The translations under genes were made by a program, and so were the position numbers. Below are positions 46,701-58,766 of a DNA stretch of 64,000 nt, one piece after another. The first letter of the stretch is position 1, and the number at the start of each line of letters is the position of its first letter. The DNA comes from Ectocarpus siliculosus (Eukaryota; Sar; Phaeophyceae; Ectocarpales; Ectocarpaceae): NCBI GenBank assembly GCA_000310025.1, contig FN648327.1, positions 205,722-269,721 on the forward strand, given 5' to 3'. Below the pieces are notes generated by a model, which saw only the letters and a list, made by a program, of their open reading frames with translations, was not told where the DNA came from and did not search any database.

Positions 46701-49700
46701 TCCTTCCCCGTCAAATACACGTGTGTGCCATCCGGGGTATATACAGCCTCCCACGCCCCGTCTGTGGCGTCCATGACCTCCACGAACAACACATCCGGGG
46801 CGATTGCCGTCGGCTGCGGGGAGGGCCCCGGAGTTGGGCTAGGTGCCGTCGGCTGCAGGGAGGGCCCCGGAGTTGGGCTAGGTATTCCTCCTTCTGCGTT
46901 AACCCGGTTGACGGTCAAGCATTTGAATAAGGACTATGACAAGAACGGGCAAATATATTTTTCGAAAGTCACACGCAATGTGCGAAAAAGCATCGTTCAA
47001 GAATGTGCTTCATGTTTATTACAGTGCCCTATGGTCAATTGCGCTCGATCAGAGCTCATCGGTTGACATGCCGGCAAGTCGTGGTATTGTGGGGACGTGC
47101 TCCGGAGCATGGGGCACGGGAATCAGGAGCAGCGGCAGCGGTGGCTCTGACAGCCGTGGCAGGCCGCCGAGGGGACAAATTGATAGACATGCTCGAATCG
47201 GACTCAGCAGCAACAGCTGCTCCCCATAAAGAAACATTACTCACGCGTTTGACGGAACAAAGTAACAACACACTTCTTGCTTGTCAAACCAGACAAACTC
47301 AGGTTCGCTGGTAAACCCCGCAGCGGGCACGTAAAAACCGCGGCAGGACCAAATAGGGGCAAAAACCCCACGCATTCCTAACCTCACTGCTGCAAGAAGC
47401 ACTTACATTGGAACAACGATATAGTAAGTCGACCGAAGACTACGAACGAACGGAAAGCAAAGATTGTCGGTCGGGTGCGGTGTCATGTAGAAGTGGCACC
47501 GTTGAGATGTCACGAGGAACGGGGGAAGAAAGTCTGAACCAGCCACATGCATGATATCCCGAAACGCCCAACGCCATTCAAAACACTTTTCTTGGTCCCC
47601 AAACAGACGGAGCGATCGGTTCGCCGTATCGCATCCCAGCGGGAAAGTCATGACCAATCGTCAAAGACGCACGGTGCGCGATGTACAGCAATACCGCCGG
47701 AAATTACCAAACATCCAAACAACACCAAGGCAAACGAATGCAGAGAGATGTGTATCATTGGAAATTCTAGTCCGGTCGTGCAAACATCAGTTTCAGTTTC
47801 AGTTTCTTCGGCATCACTTACCGCACATTTCGACGCCCGGATCGAGCTGAAGCTCAACCGTGGCTACCGCGCTATTCCTGGTAGTTGGAGGTGGAGAGGG
47901 AACGTCAGGGTTGCTCGACTGTATCAAACTCTTCCCTACCTCGATGGACACCTAAACCAACGAGAGGATGGATGCCCCTGGAAGCACTGCCTCGCAACCT
48001 TTCCATTGAAGGGTGCGAGCATGATGAAACAGTGTACCAATGGGAAGAAAACGCGTGTCCTCTGCCATGGAAAACTCTGCCTTCGTCCCCTGGCTCATGA
48101 TATCGTCGGAGCAGCGAAAAAGGTAGCGAATGAGGGCTTCTGAACACGAGAGGCTTCTAGTGGCCGGAACACGGCCTCACTCAGCGCAATGCGATCGATG
48201 CCTTGGGATGTGTAAGCGTTCGCTGCGGTTAGATCTCATAGAGCAGTACTCGAACGACGGTGATATCGACAACGGAACCGTGCAACGCCCCGCAAGCGTT
48301 CCAACCAACACGGAGATGAAGTCCGCGCTAGATAAGGCGAACGCATAATAAGTTGACGAAGCAGTGAGTCGGCACTCACATGGGAGGGAAGCACGTCAAG
48401 TTTTCGTTTCCGGTCGCGACCCTGGTAAGAAGCAGTAGGAGTGTGGAAATAGGGTATGGTTCACGCACGGCTGTTCTCGGCGATGGCAGGTTTGGCTGCG
48501 ACGAAGTGCCATGCCAACGGCAATGCCCTAACCGGTGTGATGTCTGTATTGGGTCTTGCGGGTCTATTTTTGGTGTTACAGTTGAGCGAGATGCTGCTCA
48601 TGACTCATGCAACGCAGGAGCCCAAATATCTGACTTCACGCGCGGCGTGTATCAACTTCTTTCCAAGATACGTAGACTACGCGTACATAGCAAAAGAAAC
48701 TACGTGCATGCGCGACATGGTAAGGGTCTCACATCTCTTCGATGGGGAGGCCGTCGAAAATGTTGTTCTCCAGGAAGAGTAGCCCGTTGTCATCAATATA
48801 CCTATATAGATCACCATGACCCGTAACGACAGCAACAATTGTGACTACAGGTTTGTGGTGGTGTTGCTTTGTTCATCTCGGTTGAGTGATTACATAATGC
48901 GTTTTTCCCGTCCCGCGGGTTACGCGTGCATCATCGAAGACTCATTCACTCACACGGAAGCGCGGGGATCAGCGAAAGTGAGCGACTCTCTTGTCTTGCG
49001 ACGCGATTCAATGTCACAACACACGACAGACATGGACGGCATGAGTAGCGATGATTTTATTGCGACCAAAACCGTTGCGAATCGTGCGCGAGTAAGGACA
49101 GCACCACACCAGTCATTGGCGGAGGGGGTTGGTGCGAACGGCACCAAGGCATGAGAAAGTCGTCACCGCAGGCCAAGGCAATAATGTACGTGCAACACCA
49201 CAGGTTGGAGAGGGTTAAGAAGGTCTAGGCGTGGGACGATACACTGGCTGTGTTGTAGAAAGAGGGGTGTTGTCGAGCAGACCGAAAGGGCGCCTTTCGA
49301 TGGCGTAGTTGTCGAGGTACTTTAATGGGTCCCCAACAGCCACGATGGAGTTGGTGCGCGGCATAGAGGGGTATGTAGGGGAGGTCCATCGCAAGCAGAA
49401 GATTTGGCTGGGAGAACTCCTTGCGAGGTGAACGATCTGCCGGATTGTGTGATTCCCAAGGTGCCGCATCACCCGGTGACATGTCGACCGTTGTCTGTCG
49501 TTCCGGCCTGTGAAAGCATTTACTCACATTACTGCAAGGTTGTCGAGGCCCTCGAGGAGTTCACCCGGGATGATCTCGAGGCTGTTGTTCGAAAGGACCC
49601 TGGTTGCGACGTCAAATAAAGGTTGGTCAAAAGGGCATGGCAGTGATGGGTGGAGCATTTGCATGCACAAGTCCAACTCCAAGATGGTACAACAAAGCAT

Positions 49701-52700
49701 TGGAACGTGCACAGTTTGTCCCGACGAGTATGCAGCATCCGCAGCTCTATTGTAGCGCCACGTCAAGAACACCAATCTGTGGGCGATATCATGTCATTAA
49801 CGATGTCTGACACGGTTCGTCAGCCTGAGCGACGAGGAGCTGGTAGAAACGGAGCAGCCAACCCACAGTAGCTAGTAGTTGTTGGACCCGGTGGCATATT
49901 GCCAAACTGACTGACTACTCACAAGTGTGTGATGCTTTCTCGTCCAAATGTGTCCAAACAAGGCGAGATATCGCCGAGATCAGCATCTGTCAGTTCGCAA
50001 CCACTGAAATCCCTGTAACCGAGCAGTAGCAGCAGATGCGTGAGCGGATCAGTCGTGCAAGCCGCGTAGACAAGACAGTTTCTGAAAACGGCCGCCAACA
50101 CACGCGCCATATCGCGGTACGATGTACGTTCTTGTGATAGCCACCGTTGGCAACAATTTAGCGTTGCCGAACATGCTATGGTTTGAAGTGATTTGCTGCG
50201 TACAATGTCTCAGGGCTACGGACTCAGGTGTTGGGCTTTGTCTTTGGGTAATCGTTGTCCACGATGTAGATGACATGCTGCATTCATTGTGCCGAGTAAA
50301 GAAGCAGGTACCATCGCAATCCTTCCCAACAAAGTGGATACCGACCCGAACTCACAGTTCGCTTGAACCCGAAACCGAGGTGCATCGCCCGTCAATCAAA
50401 CAGTCGTTGGTCGAATCTTCACGGAGGTACGCCGCCGCAAAAAACACAGGCACGAACAGTAGATAAGGGTCGTGGGCATTTAAACAGATCTTGGCAGGGT
50501 CGAAAATCCACCTCGAACGAAAAAAGACAGACTACGCAACCCTAGCTTTGTCGGCACTGGGAGACCCACGACTGCCTCAATGGTATTTCCGGTTGTTGCC
50601 ACCAAAAGCGGCGGCGATCACCATAACGTAGCAAGCCATAAAGTGCGGGTATGTAGTCATTGCACTTTGGCTCTCCCGTGGCACCTGCCGGCTGGCCAGT
50701 TGTAACTGTGGCAGCAAGTTTTGTAGGACTCGTTCTACAAGGATTGACGACGGGGGTTGAGCATCCAGGTCATCTCTTCAGCGGTTAGCTGGGGGCGTAA
50801 TAGGCCAACAACGATACTGCAAGCCAACTTACGATCGCCATACGGCGCTGCCGACGACAATCAGAAACACCCCCACCTGCTGCTATGCATGATCTCCCGA
50901 CCCGTCCAACTCCCCACGGTATACCTACGTAGTACGTGGCACGGTGGGATCTATTCCGGTTTCGTTTTAGGCTATACCCCAAGTTTCGGACTGGGGTCGG
51001 ATTGCCGCCCCATGTTCGCCGCTTTCGTGAACGAAATGGGAAATAGTACTTGCAATACTTGAAGGCGTCTGCCCACACAAACAGCAACGAAACATACCAC
51101 TCCGAAGAATACTGACGAAGTCGAGATCGAAGGGCCCCTGAATCATGCAGATCCAGATGAATTGCTCTCCAGTTTCCAAATCGGCTATTTGGTCGCTGAA
51201 ACGGCAACGGCCGGGAAGGGGCGGGGTTCGGCGGGAAAGGGGAAAACGAGAAACAGAAAGAGGAGCTACAAGAGCTCTTTTTCTCAGGCTTCCGGCACGA
51301 CACGACACCACCGGACGACGAGCAACCACACCCATTTTACTCCCATGGCCTTTTGGCGAAGACGTTGAGCGTGCGTCGGTGTTCTATGTAGTATGCCACC
51401 TACGCGCTGTCGACAGGCGACCGAATGGAGGAACACAAGAGGCACAATTTCGCTGAGGAGGAAAGAAAAATAAACAACGCGGCAAGAATTCTGCCGCGGA
51501 TCTTCGAAAAAAAGTGAAGCGGCTATGAATTCCAACTACATAGTGGGCGTCGCCGGCAGGCTCACACAAATACGCTGACGAAGGAATCCCAGCCTCCTGA
51601 GTTTGTAACTTCGACTACTCCGAAGAGATCGGTGTACGAACCGTCCGCGCACGGGTCGGTTTCATTTGCGGGGTCCCTGACGACTCGAAACGATGCTCCA
51701 GGGAAATCTTGACCAAGGGCAACCCTGAACTCAAAGTTGCCTCCAGAGACTTGTTGCGGAGGAGTGACAGGGAGGACGGTGGGGTGCAGAATGGGGCGGG
51801 TTACATACGTCTGTTGTACATGTGTGCACGGACGGCCATGAACTTTGTATGTCGTTATGGTGGTGGGAACGACGGCATTGAGACGTAAAACATCCATTTC
51901 TGTCTACCAATGAACCTTGCGGCATGCGCAAGCTGAACAGACCAAGCCGGAATATTGCGGTGGGGACAATGACGAGGGACCTCTTGCCGTCGTTGCGGCG
52001 AAGAACTCTCCGCATGTGTACAAACGTAGCAAGCAACAGGATCGCTGGTCCAGGTCGACGAGTACGTTTTCTGTTCGACTGAAGCACCCTTCGTGTTTTC
52101 AATCTCACCTATGTACGTAACGTCGACCGTGTAACGTAGCCATTCTCCATCGGCGATGAATCAGACATTGACTACTTCTTCTCCGTCTACGAGAACCGTG
52201 TTGATGTCAACGCTTTCGTTGGCGCGAAATACCTGCCATTTTGTCGGCCATAGAAAAGGTGGTACGGGTGACGGATCAGACTCTGGGAGAAGTCGTTTTC
52301 ATCAGACCTCGACCCTGCAACGTTTCGTGCCCCGTCTTCCCTGTGGCGTTAGACTCCGTCAAGTGCCGAACAGCAGGCGTCGGTGCATACAGTACCGTAA
52401 AACGGGCCAAGCTCGTCTCCGCACACGACACACTATGTGCTTGTCACGGGTCGTGTGAAACAGCTGCCGATCGCTATTCGTTGTACATACATACCCTACA
52501 GCCACCCCTTTCCACGCCGTGTACAGTGAGTGCCACAACAAGCGTTGTGTCGGGTACTGCGACGTCGTGGGTGCCATTGTGGCTCGAACACCTACATTTC
52601 GATGAACCACTCTCCTCTTTCCAGAATCGAATCGTGTCTGTGATCCTATCTTTTTACTTCTATGTGTCGCCGCTCTTCACCGGTTCGCCGTCAAGGAAAT

Positions 52701-53475
52701 TGCCTTCGTTGGCAGCTGTTTCGTCATTGTAAGCAACGCCCTGGCCGCCGTAGTCGTAGTTCTCCAACTCGATTTTTCCGGGGAGGACGGCCGCAGTCCC
52801 TTCATAGGGGCCAGCTGTTTTATTTGCAAACGTTGGTAGGCAAATGCTCAATTTTTCTCCCTAGAATACGAGCTTGATGCATCATATGGTCTACTACATG
52901 GCAGCGTGGAGCATGGGCAGCCTGAGGATAGACAGAGCCGTTTTGGTCTTGACGGTGAGGCCGGGAAAGTAAAGCAGAGGCTTCGACAGCACCCAAGGCG
53001 GCGAATCGGAAGACGTAGAAGTGGGAACGTTGGCGTCGCTACTGTACGTGCTTTCACTTGAACAAAGGGAAAACAAATAGGCGAACAGAACTTGTGCACG
53101 GGTGCACCTCGCAGCGGGCGCGCCACGAGTAAGGGTCAAAGACGCGCGCTTTCCGACACTTTCTGCGGTAAATAAAGTACCAAAAAAGCAACTGAACAAC
53201 ACATAGTTAAACGAACGTGTAGAGATATGGTAAATTAAGCTGTCATCTGGTCGAGTGCAGTGTCGCTTACAACAGCACAGGGCCACCTTAGAAACGCCTT
53301 ACGGCACGCCTACGAGCATCATTATCGCCCCCGGCTACTGTACGCATGTGTGCAAGATCTGCCGAAATGCAACTCACACACCTTCTTGTGCAGAAATGCC
53401 TCCCAGGAACAGCAAGACTACCCCCAGCAACCCCGCCGCCGCAGCGCTGCCGCCGCCGAAATATAAAACGCCCAT
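43078..53475 (-). CDS. Receptor-like protein: signal peptide, CBM6, LRRs, seven-bladed propeller, TM, Cys-rich tail
   Basis: Minus-strand exons: 53475-53382, 52814-52681, 52232-52109, 51749-51566, 51195-51098, (unresolved), 50012-49923, 49599-49528, (damaged LRR near 49320-49250), 48801-48733, about 47928-47822, 46893-46158, 45857-45635, 45107-45000, 43779-43078. Phases agree within each block. The start is MGVLYFGGGSAAAAGLLGVV with a hydrophobic core and SAQ cleavage site, joined in phase to CBM6. The layout predicts a cell-surface protein that binds wall or foreign carbohydrate outside and signals through a short cytoplasmic tail. An in-frame TGA (52163-52161) and a broken LRR argue for a pseudogene, a rare allele or sequence errors. 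Joining CBM6 to the LRR block crosses at least one exon I could not find (phase 1 to phase 2), so two adjacent genes remain possible. Confidence 0.65.
43780..44999 (-). other. Large intron of the receptor-like gene
   Basis: 1.2 kb between the blade-6 exon and the last exon, in phase 0 at both ends. It contains an open minus-strand frame near 44300-44485 (MTNYSPLLSSVDLLIQLEEY) that looks protein-like but has no matching splice sites. GGTTCGAAAG at about 44162 resembles a Pol III B box without an A box. Confidence 0.45.
45000..46893 (-). CDS. Beta-propeller exons of the receptor-like gene
   Basis: 46893-46158, 45857-45635 and 45107-45000, completed by the start of the exon at 43779. A tandem Pro/Thr linker (PSPTPGPSLQPTA, PSPTPGPSPQPTA) precedes seven blades: TPDGTHVYLTG, SPDGRCLFVVA, SPLLGDHVYVSS, SPDGLFLYGTD, SPSGRDVYVAS, NPDNSRVLVAS and SPDGRTALVVS. 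The S-P-D-G-x-x-x-Y-V pattern is that of the YVTN/lactonase-like propeller superfamily. No enzyme activity can be inferred; a binding role is more likely in this setting. Confidence 0.88.
48733..50012 (-). CDS. LRR exons of the receptor-like gene
   Basis: 50012-49923 (90 nt) is an N-terminal cap-like repeat: DFSGCELTDADLGDISPCLD then ESITHL. 49599-49528 is exactly 72 nt and one repeat (VLSNNSLEIIPGELLEGLDN). 48801-48733 is 69 nt (DDNGLLFLENNIFDGLP). All enter and leave in phase 2. A further repeat near 49320-49250 (DNYAIERRPFGLLDNTP) lines up with the others, but its acceptor is one base out of phase and it lacks a GT donor. One-LRR-per-exon with constant phase is known for brown-algal LRR receptor candidates and permits exon shuffling. 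Confidence 0.75.
51098..52814 (-). CDS. CBM6 carbohydrate-binding module exons of the receptor-like gene
   Basis: Four exons (52814-52681, 52232-52109, 51749-51566, 51195-51098) encode one family-6 module: GPYEGTAAVLPGKIELENYD then GGQGVAYND, then a VDI strand and FIADGEWLRYTVDV, then SGGNFEFRVAL...GASFRVV and TNSGGWDSFVSVFV, then ICMIQGPFDLDFVSIL. This is the canonical CBM6 order, including the aromatic/Asp ligand-site positions near the end. The Gly normally found before the W/F-I-A-D-G-E-W segment is replaced by TGA at 52163-52161. CBM6 modules bind beta-glucans, xylan or agarose-type chains. Confidence 0.85.
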
Positions 53476-55057
53476 TACCGGTATTATGCTCGTACCGGGT
53501 TTGAAATCAGAAAGCTGCCGAGTTGGTCGGGGGCGGGGAAGGTCAGTTCCGGACAAGCACATTGAGTAGTGGTACTGACATTCGTTGCCTTCGTATTTGC
53601 TACCCTCCTTTTTCGCAGCGACAAGACGATCACCGAACCAAAAGGGCCCCTCCTCTGTCTGTTGGACATCTGCGATCGATCCGAGAAATTTGACAGATTT
53701 CTGCGATGTCTCTTCTTTTTTCTCTTCCGTGAATCCGAGAAATCCAGAGAAAAATCGCTCCGTTCAGCGCGGCCCAAAAGTCGCCAAAACCCAAAAAACA
53801 AAATGAGATAGGCTGAAGTAAACTCAGGATATCTCCGAGGGCTATAGGTGAGGCATTTGTCTACGTGGAATCCACGTAGGGTAGGCACAGGGTTGATACC
53901 GCACGCGGTCCAAGACCAGTGTCACACGTGTGAGGTATCACCCACAATATCGTCACTCGTTTTTGCTGTCACACACGCTCCTACGTCGGAGCTTTCCCGT
54001 TTTGGGGAGGGCGCAAACAAAACGGATCACTTCTCTGCCCCCAAAGGGGGTGGCCTATCTTTTGCGAGGGACGAGGTAGCGGTTGCGGTAGCGTCTCTGG
54101 GGTNNNNNNNNNNNNNNNNNNNNNNNNNNNNNNNNNNNNNNNNNNNNNNNNNNNNNNNNNNNNNNNNNNNNNNNNNNNNNNNNNNNNNNNNNNNNNNNNN
54201 NNNGGGGATGGGGGACTGAGGGGGGGAAGGGGTGTGAAGCGGGCCTTCGACATTTGTGGCTTGTCAGCGGTGCCATCGAAACTATTTCTATGTGGAGGGG
54301 AGGACGTGGGAGCGAACATAACGTGCTTTTCACCTGTCGTTGTGACAAAAAAGTGAAAAAACAGAAAATAGTCAAACAAACACAGCAATTGAGTGGTCGA
54401 TGGGGCGGGGGTGGGTGGGAATGGCAGGGACACATCAAGGTACAAAAGGGGTTAGGGCGACGGGTGTCGGAAAGAGGGAAGATAAAAATTGAAGATACGG
54501 AAGGTGCTGACTGCTTTGTCGACGAAACGTCGTAACTGTCGCAGCAAAAAATTACTCGTGTAGGTGAGGGGAGGGGGGGCGGGGCGGACCTAACGAACGT
54601 TAACCATTCGAATGCATTCATAATTTATCGTAGCATATTTCTCGCGTTGCGCATGCCAAGATATTGAGGTGGAAACACGAAACACGATGGTGTGAGGGGT
54701 GTGTGTGTGATAAAAGGGACAGGACTGCTCGGCACCTATGCAGGACACTATGGGGGGGGGGGTTGTTCTCTTGTGGCGGATATATTTTATGTCGTTCGTG
54801 TGGGGGGGGGAGTAGGGCTACTCGGACGTCGTGTACGCGTTGGTACTTGTTTGTTTGGGGGTAAAATAAAACGTAAAGATCGCGTGGTAACAACGGACCG
54901 GGCATATGGCTGCGGGGACTTCTCTCATTGAGTGAGGGGGTGGTGAGGATAGGAGGGGTGCATTGTAGCCGACCCCGTTCCGCCGTAACAAGCCTCGTAG
55001 CACAAATAAAAGTTGGCCTTCGAGTCCATCCCGTGGGCGGGGCAGGCGCGGGGCAGC
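53476..55057. other. Region upstream of the receptor-like gene, with assembly gap
   Basis: Should contain the promoter of the minus-strand receptor-like gene. I see no named site. The short plus and minus open frames here have no recognisable domain. The N run is at 54104-54203, and G-rich sequence follows it. Confidence 0.4.
54104..54203. other. Assembly gap (100 N)
   Basis: Run of exactly 100 N, the usual placeholder for a gap of unknown size. Confidence 1.
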
Positions 55058-55555
55058 AGGTGTTGGGTAGCGGGTGCTTAGCGTCAGAGGTTGCGGAGAA
55101 AAAGTTGGCTCAGGACCTTGTCATTAACGGGTGAACAGCAGGGCAAGCAAGCCCTGCATACTAGAAGGGGTTCGCCCTTCCAGTAACACATACCAAAACA
55201 TGATACACCAAACCCCCTAGATCTCCGTAGATCCGTATCTAGTGCTGAGTACACCTTACAGTCCCCCTACTCGGTACTAGATACGATATTTTCATCTTTT
55301 CCCCTTATCGCGCAACTTGGTCGTAACAACCTCAAATCTCAAATCTAGATCGTCCATCGTTCCAGTTCGAAGCAAATCTCCCAAGATAACGTCTTCCTCC
55401 GAAATAATTGATTTCCCAATAGAACTCCCTCGTCCGACCTTCGTTGAATGTTGAAAATCAAATAAATTTCCTACCCATATTACCAGTTAATAGTCTATCC
55501 CCTCAAGACGGTACTCTCTCCGAAACTCCAACGTTTTCTATCCAAAAAATATGAA

Positions 55556-55920
55556 GTTTGTTGTCGAAGACCGAATGAACTGTAGTTTATTGTGCACGGT
55601 AGAATTCGGAACATCTCCCAGATCTACGCATGTATTTGGGTTCTTGTTGTGCCGCCCTGGAGGCGTGTTGGTTCGGTTGTCTTGGTTCAGTTTTCTGGGG
55701 TCCTACAAAGAGAACGGTCTCACGGAGTTCTCATTCCGCTGTCTCGCTGCTCCTGCAGCAAGAGTTTGATAGACGCGTGTCTACTGGACCACAGGGCCAC
55801 GTGTTGAGGAATGCACAGTGTGTAACTCGCAGCCCGCGTCGGAGGGTCACGCGGCAAGGAGGGCAGCAGCTAGCCACATCGAAGTTTGGACCTAGCTAGC
55901 AGAAATTCGTAGCTTTTCTC
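55556..55920 (+). repeat. Repeat fragment with an inverted copy at 59935-60305
   Basis: About 365 bp that matches 59935-60305 in reverse orientation at roughly 75-80% (for example CCAGATCTRCGYATGTATT, TGTGCCGCCCTGGAGGCGTG, CATCGAAGTTYGG). Both ends decay gradually, so the family boundaries are unknown. Confidence 0.75.
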
Positions 55921-56044
55921 CCGCCCACCCACCCCTTTTCTTTCGAAGGTGTGGGATAGGAGAGGTTACGAGTGAGGACTTCTTAGGAGAGGCCTCTTAT
56001 CATTTCTGTGATTCGGAGTTGGTGCAACCGTTTCCCACGTAGAA

Positions 56045-56292
56045 GTATGGCGCAGCATTGGGGTGTTTTCTGAATGGTGGTGCGTACCATTGGGAGGCTC
56101 AATCGTCCGAGACTGCTACTGTGCAACAGTTTCGTCCCGTCTTGTAGTATTCGGAGGGAGATTTTGTGTTTTAGTAGCAGAGACACGTTAGGATACCGCG
56201 GAGGCTTTGCGCCGTGCGGAACGTGTGGTACGGGGGAAGTCTCCCTCCGTAGGTCACAGAAATATCGATCAAGGCAATTCGAAAGAAAACAA
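56045..56292 (+). repeat. Fragment of the NADAR element (3' interior)
   Basis: Matches 42020-42273, with shared GTGTTTTCTGAATGG, CAATCGTCCGAGACTGCTAC and AGACACGTTAGGATACCGCG. Both copies keep an inverted pair GGAGGGAGA ... TCTCCCTCC. Confidence 0.85.
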
Positions 56293-56299
56293 TAAACGT

Positions 56300-56965
56300 C
56301 TCAACCGAACATAAAACTTACGACGAAAAACCACATCATCATCACTTCAGCTTCACCTCTTGGTTCTCCTCCGAAAACCCATGACATACAAAGTTTAACC
56401 GCAAACACCATCCAGATCGCTTCTTATTCTCAGTACTTCTCAAGGTGCCAAAACCCAAGAGTTATCCCAAGCAAATATCTCCATGAAGCCCACCTTTGGA
56501 CAAATCCTCAAACGAAACCAGGTTTCAACATGTTAGCCAATAGACAAAAAGCATTCGGAAAGCACTTAGGCCCCAACCGTTGCTTATCAATACATGTCAA
56601 TCCTTCCTCCAGAAAACGTATAAAAGGCAAAACCAAACATCCGGAAACATCAGGACAAACCTTCAATAGTAGTTGCGGCGTTAGCATATCAATGAAAGTA
56701 CACCCAACAGCCCCCCCGCTGTGACTTCCCAGGAAATGCAAACACGTACATCGGCAAAATACCAACTCCGCAGGTAAAACGCGAAAATAGCAAATGCTGA
56801 GAACCAAGATAGAATACGAATTTCAACACAAAAAGACAAAATATAACCAGCATCCAATCACAATCCCCCAACGTCAAAGGTGCACTGCAAAATGTAAAAC
56901 ATGACAACTTCTCGTGCTGCTACAATGATCATGGCACATCACTCCCCCCCCATTATTCTTGATAA
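56300..56965 (-). repeat. Reverse-oriented LTR-like sequence related to the gag-only element
   Basis: On the minus strand, AATAATGGGGGGGG is followed by GTGATGTGCCATGATCA, close to the polypurine/LTR junction at 33832-33862, and then by a GGGGGGCTGTTGGGTGTACT motif that also occurs at 30760. Probably a solo or truncated LTR of a related family. Confidence 0.5.
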
Positions 56966-57044
56966 CAGCACAGCAAGAACGCTGCTCGAACATACAATAC
57001 GCTGCACAAAAGACAAATACCCGAAAAAACACCAAATCACGTAT

Positions 57045-57215
57045 GGTGCCCCCCCCCCGCCGAAAACACACTAAAATCGAACGGCGTCGCTTTGACCGCC
57101 AGAAACAACAAAACAACGAAAACAGCAGCAAGTGTAGCGCCCCCTCCCGCCGAAACCATTACAAGAACAGCGTCGCTTTGACAGCCGAAAACGACAATAT
57201 AGTCAAAGAACAACA
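57045..57215. repeat. Tandem duplication, about 95-bp unit
   Basis: CCGCCGAAAMCAYWCTAMAA, GGCGTCGCTTTGAC and the following Lys/Asn-codon-rich stretch occur twice in a row. Confidence 0.7.
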
Positions 57216-58045
57216 GACGGCGCTCAACAAGGCAAAGGTGGTTGGGTATGGTGGGCAATGGGGGGCGGGGGGGGTCAACGTCTACACCACACGCGTCGAA
57301 ATGTCGATGCACACGTCGCCGAAGGCGATGCAATCACCGGTCGATACCCCCCCCCCCCCGACCTGCACACAGTATTCCACAAGCCAATCGATAGAACAAT
57401 ATACTGTATATATATAGCCTCCTTCATCCCATTCAACACAGACACAGCGAAACCCAAAACGACAAGAACAGAAACGAATACCTACCACACTGTCTACCAG
57501 CGTGCCCCATAGCAAAAAAAATTGACAGTGCATATGCATACGTCAACCCCTTGCAATATGTCATCAGATGGTTGGTCGTGGTCGAATAGCTGATCGGAAA
57601 CAAGCGCACGTTGCCAATGTTCAGTTCTCTAGAAAACTCTGCATCATCACCGCTAATTTTCCAACTTCCATGTACAGCGAACAACAGTGATTGGCGACAA
57701 AGTTTTGCAATGTCTCAGTCTACCATCACGACCATACGCTTATCTGCAACAAAAGATGATCAGTCCTCTGCAACAAAATACACTGAAAACGAGGAATTCA
57801 ACAGCAAAAACGCTACCCATCTAACAGACCGAATGCCAACCAACATCAGAAACTGCCTACAGAAACCGTACGAATTCAAAATGAAAACCTCGAACGCGCC
57901 CACCCCAGCAAGCCCGTCAAACTCCTTGCGTTGCACCTCGGTTCAGACTTCGGCATTTCCGCCAATACGCCCAAGTGCCTCTCTCCCTTCGCCATCAGAT
58001 CCTCCTCTGCTGCTCCGGCCGCAAACGCATGCGCCCCGGCCGTCC

Positions 58046-58480
58046 TCACCCCAACGTCTTTCCACGGTCGAAAGGAGTGTGTACCCCTAGCACGGGACCC
58101 CGTCTGCTTGCCCTCAGCAGGCGCCGTTTGCCCGGGTCGAACGCCCTAAACCAGGCCACGTCCAGCCCTTCGTCGCTACTGATGCTGCTGCTGCTGCTGC
58201 TGCTACTGCTGGTGCTGCTCTTCCTGTCACCGACCTCCTCGGCGTATCTTCCACCATCATTGCCGCTACTACTGCCGTTGCGGCTGCCGTCGGCGCTCTC
58301 TGCAAGCACACTGCCGGTGTCGCTCACCCCCACAAACACGGTGCCGGGATCGAAAGGGTGCGTGGACACCCCCCTCTCGCCACAGCCGCTGTCGTCCCAG
58401 TTGTCACCAACCTCACCGGCACACCGATCGTCATCATCGCTGCCTTCGTCGATGTCGTCACCACTGGTGCCCCATTTCAG
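58046..58480 (-). pseudogene. Ser/Asp/Gly-rich open frame in the minus-strand LTR element
   Basis: Minus frame reads an Asp-rich stretch, then STHPFDPGTVFVGVSDTGS, a run of about nine Ser, and DEGLDVAWFRAFDPGKRRLL to a stop at 58046. It is in the sense orientation of the element and near its 5' LTR, so gag or a gag tail is possible. No known motif. Confidence 0.3.
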
Positions 58481-58766
58481 CTGTCCTCGCAGTCATTGTC
58501 GCCGACGAAAACCACTTCCATCACGTCGGCTGCGACGACAACTTTTTCCGCCGTTGCCCCCGCGGCTCCACCATCGGTCGTCGGTGGTGCTGCCGTCGCC
58601 GCCGCCGGTGCCTCGGCCCGCGGTGCCGTCGCCGCAGCCGCAGCCGCAGCCGCTCTAGCTGTCGTCGCTGGTGGTACCGTCGCCGCCGCCGCGCTCGCTG
58701 TCGTCGCCACCGGTGTTGACGGCCACCGCGACGGGAAGTAAGTAGACAAAACACGAGCACCCGTTA

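Noticed and set aside
47003-47314. Plus-strand Ala-rich frame opposite the receptor-like gene
   Set aside because: Lies in an intron next to the linker/propeller exon and has no recognisable domain.
53981-54621. Plus and minus frames crossing the second N run
   Set aside because: Gap artefacts.
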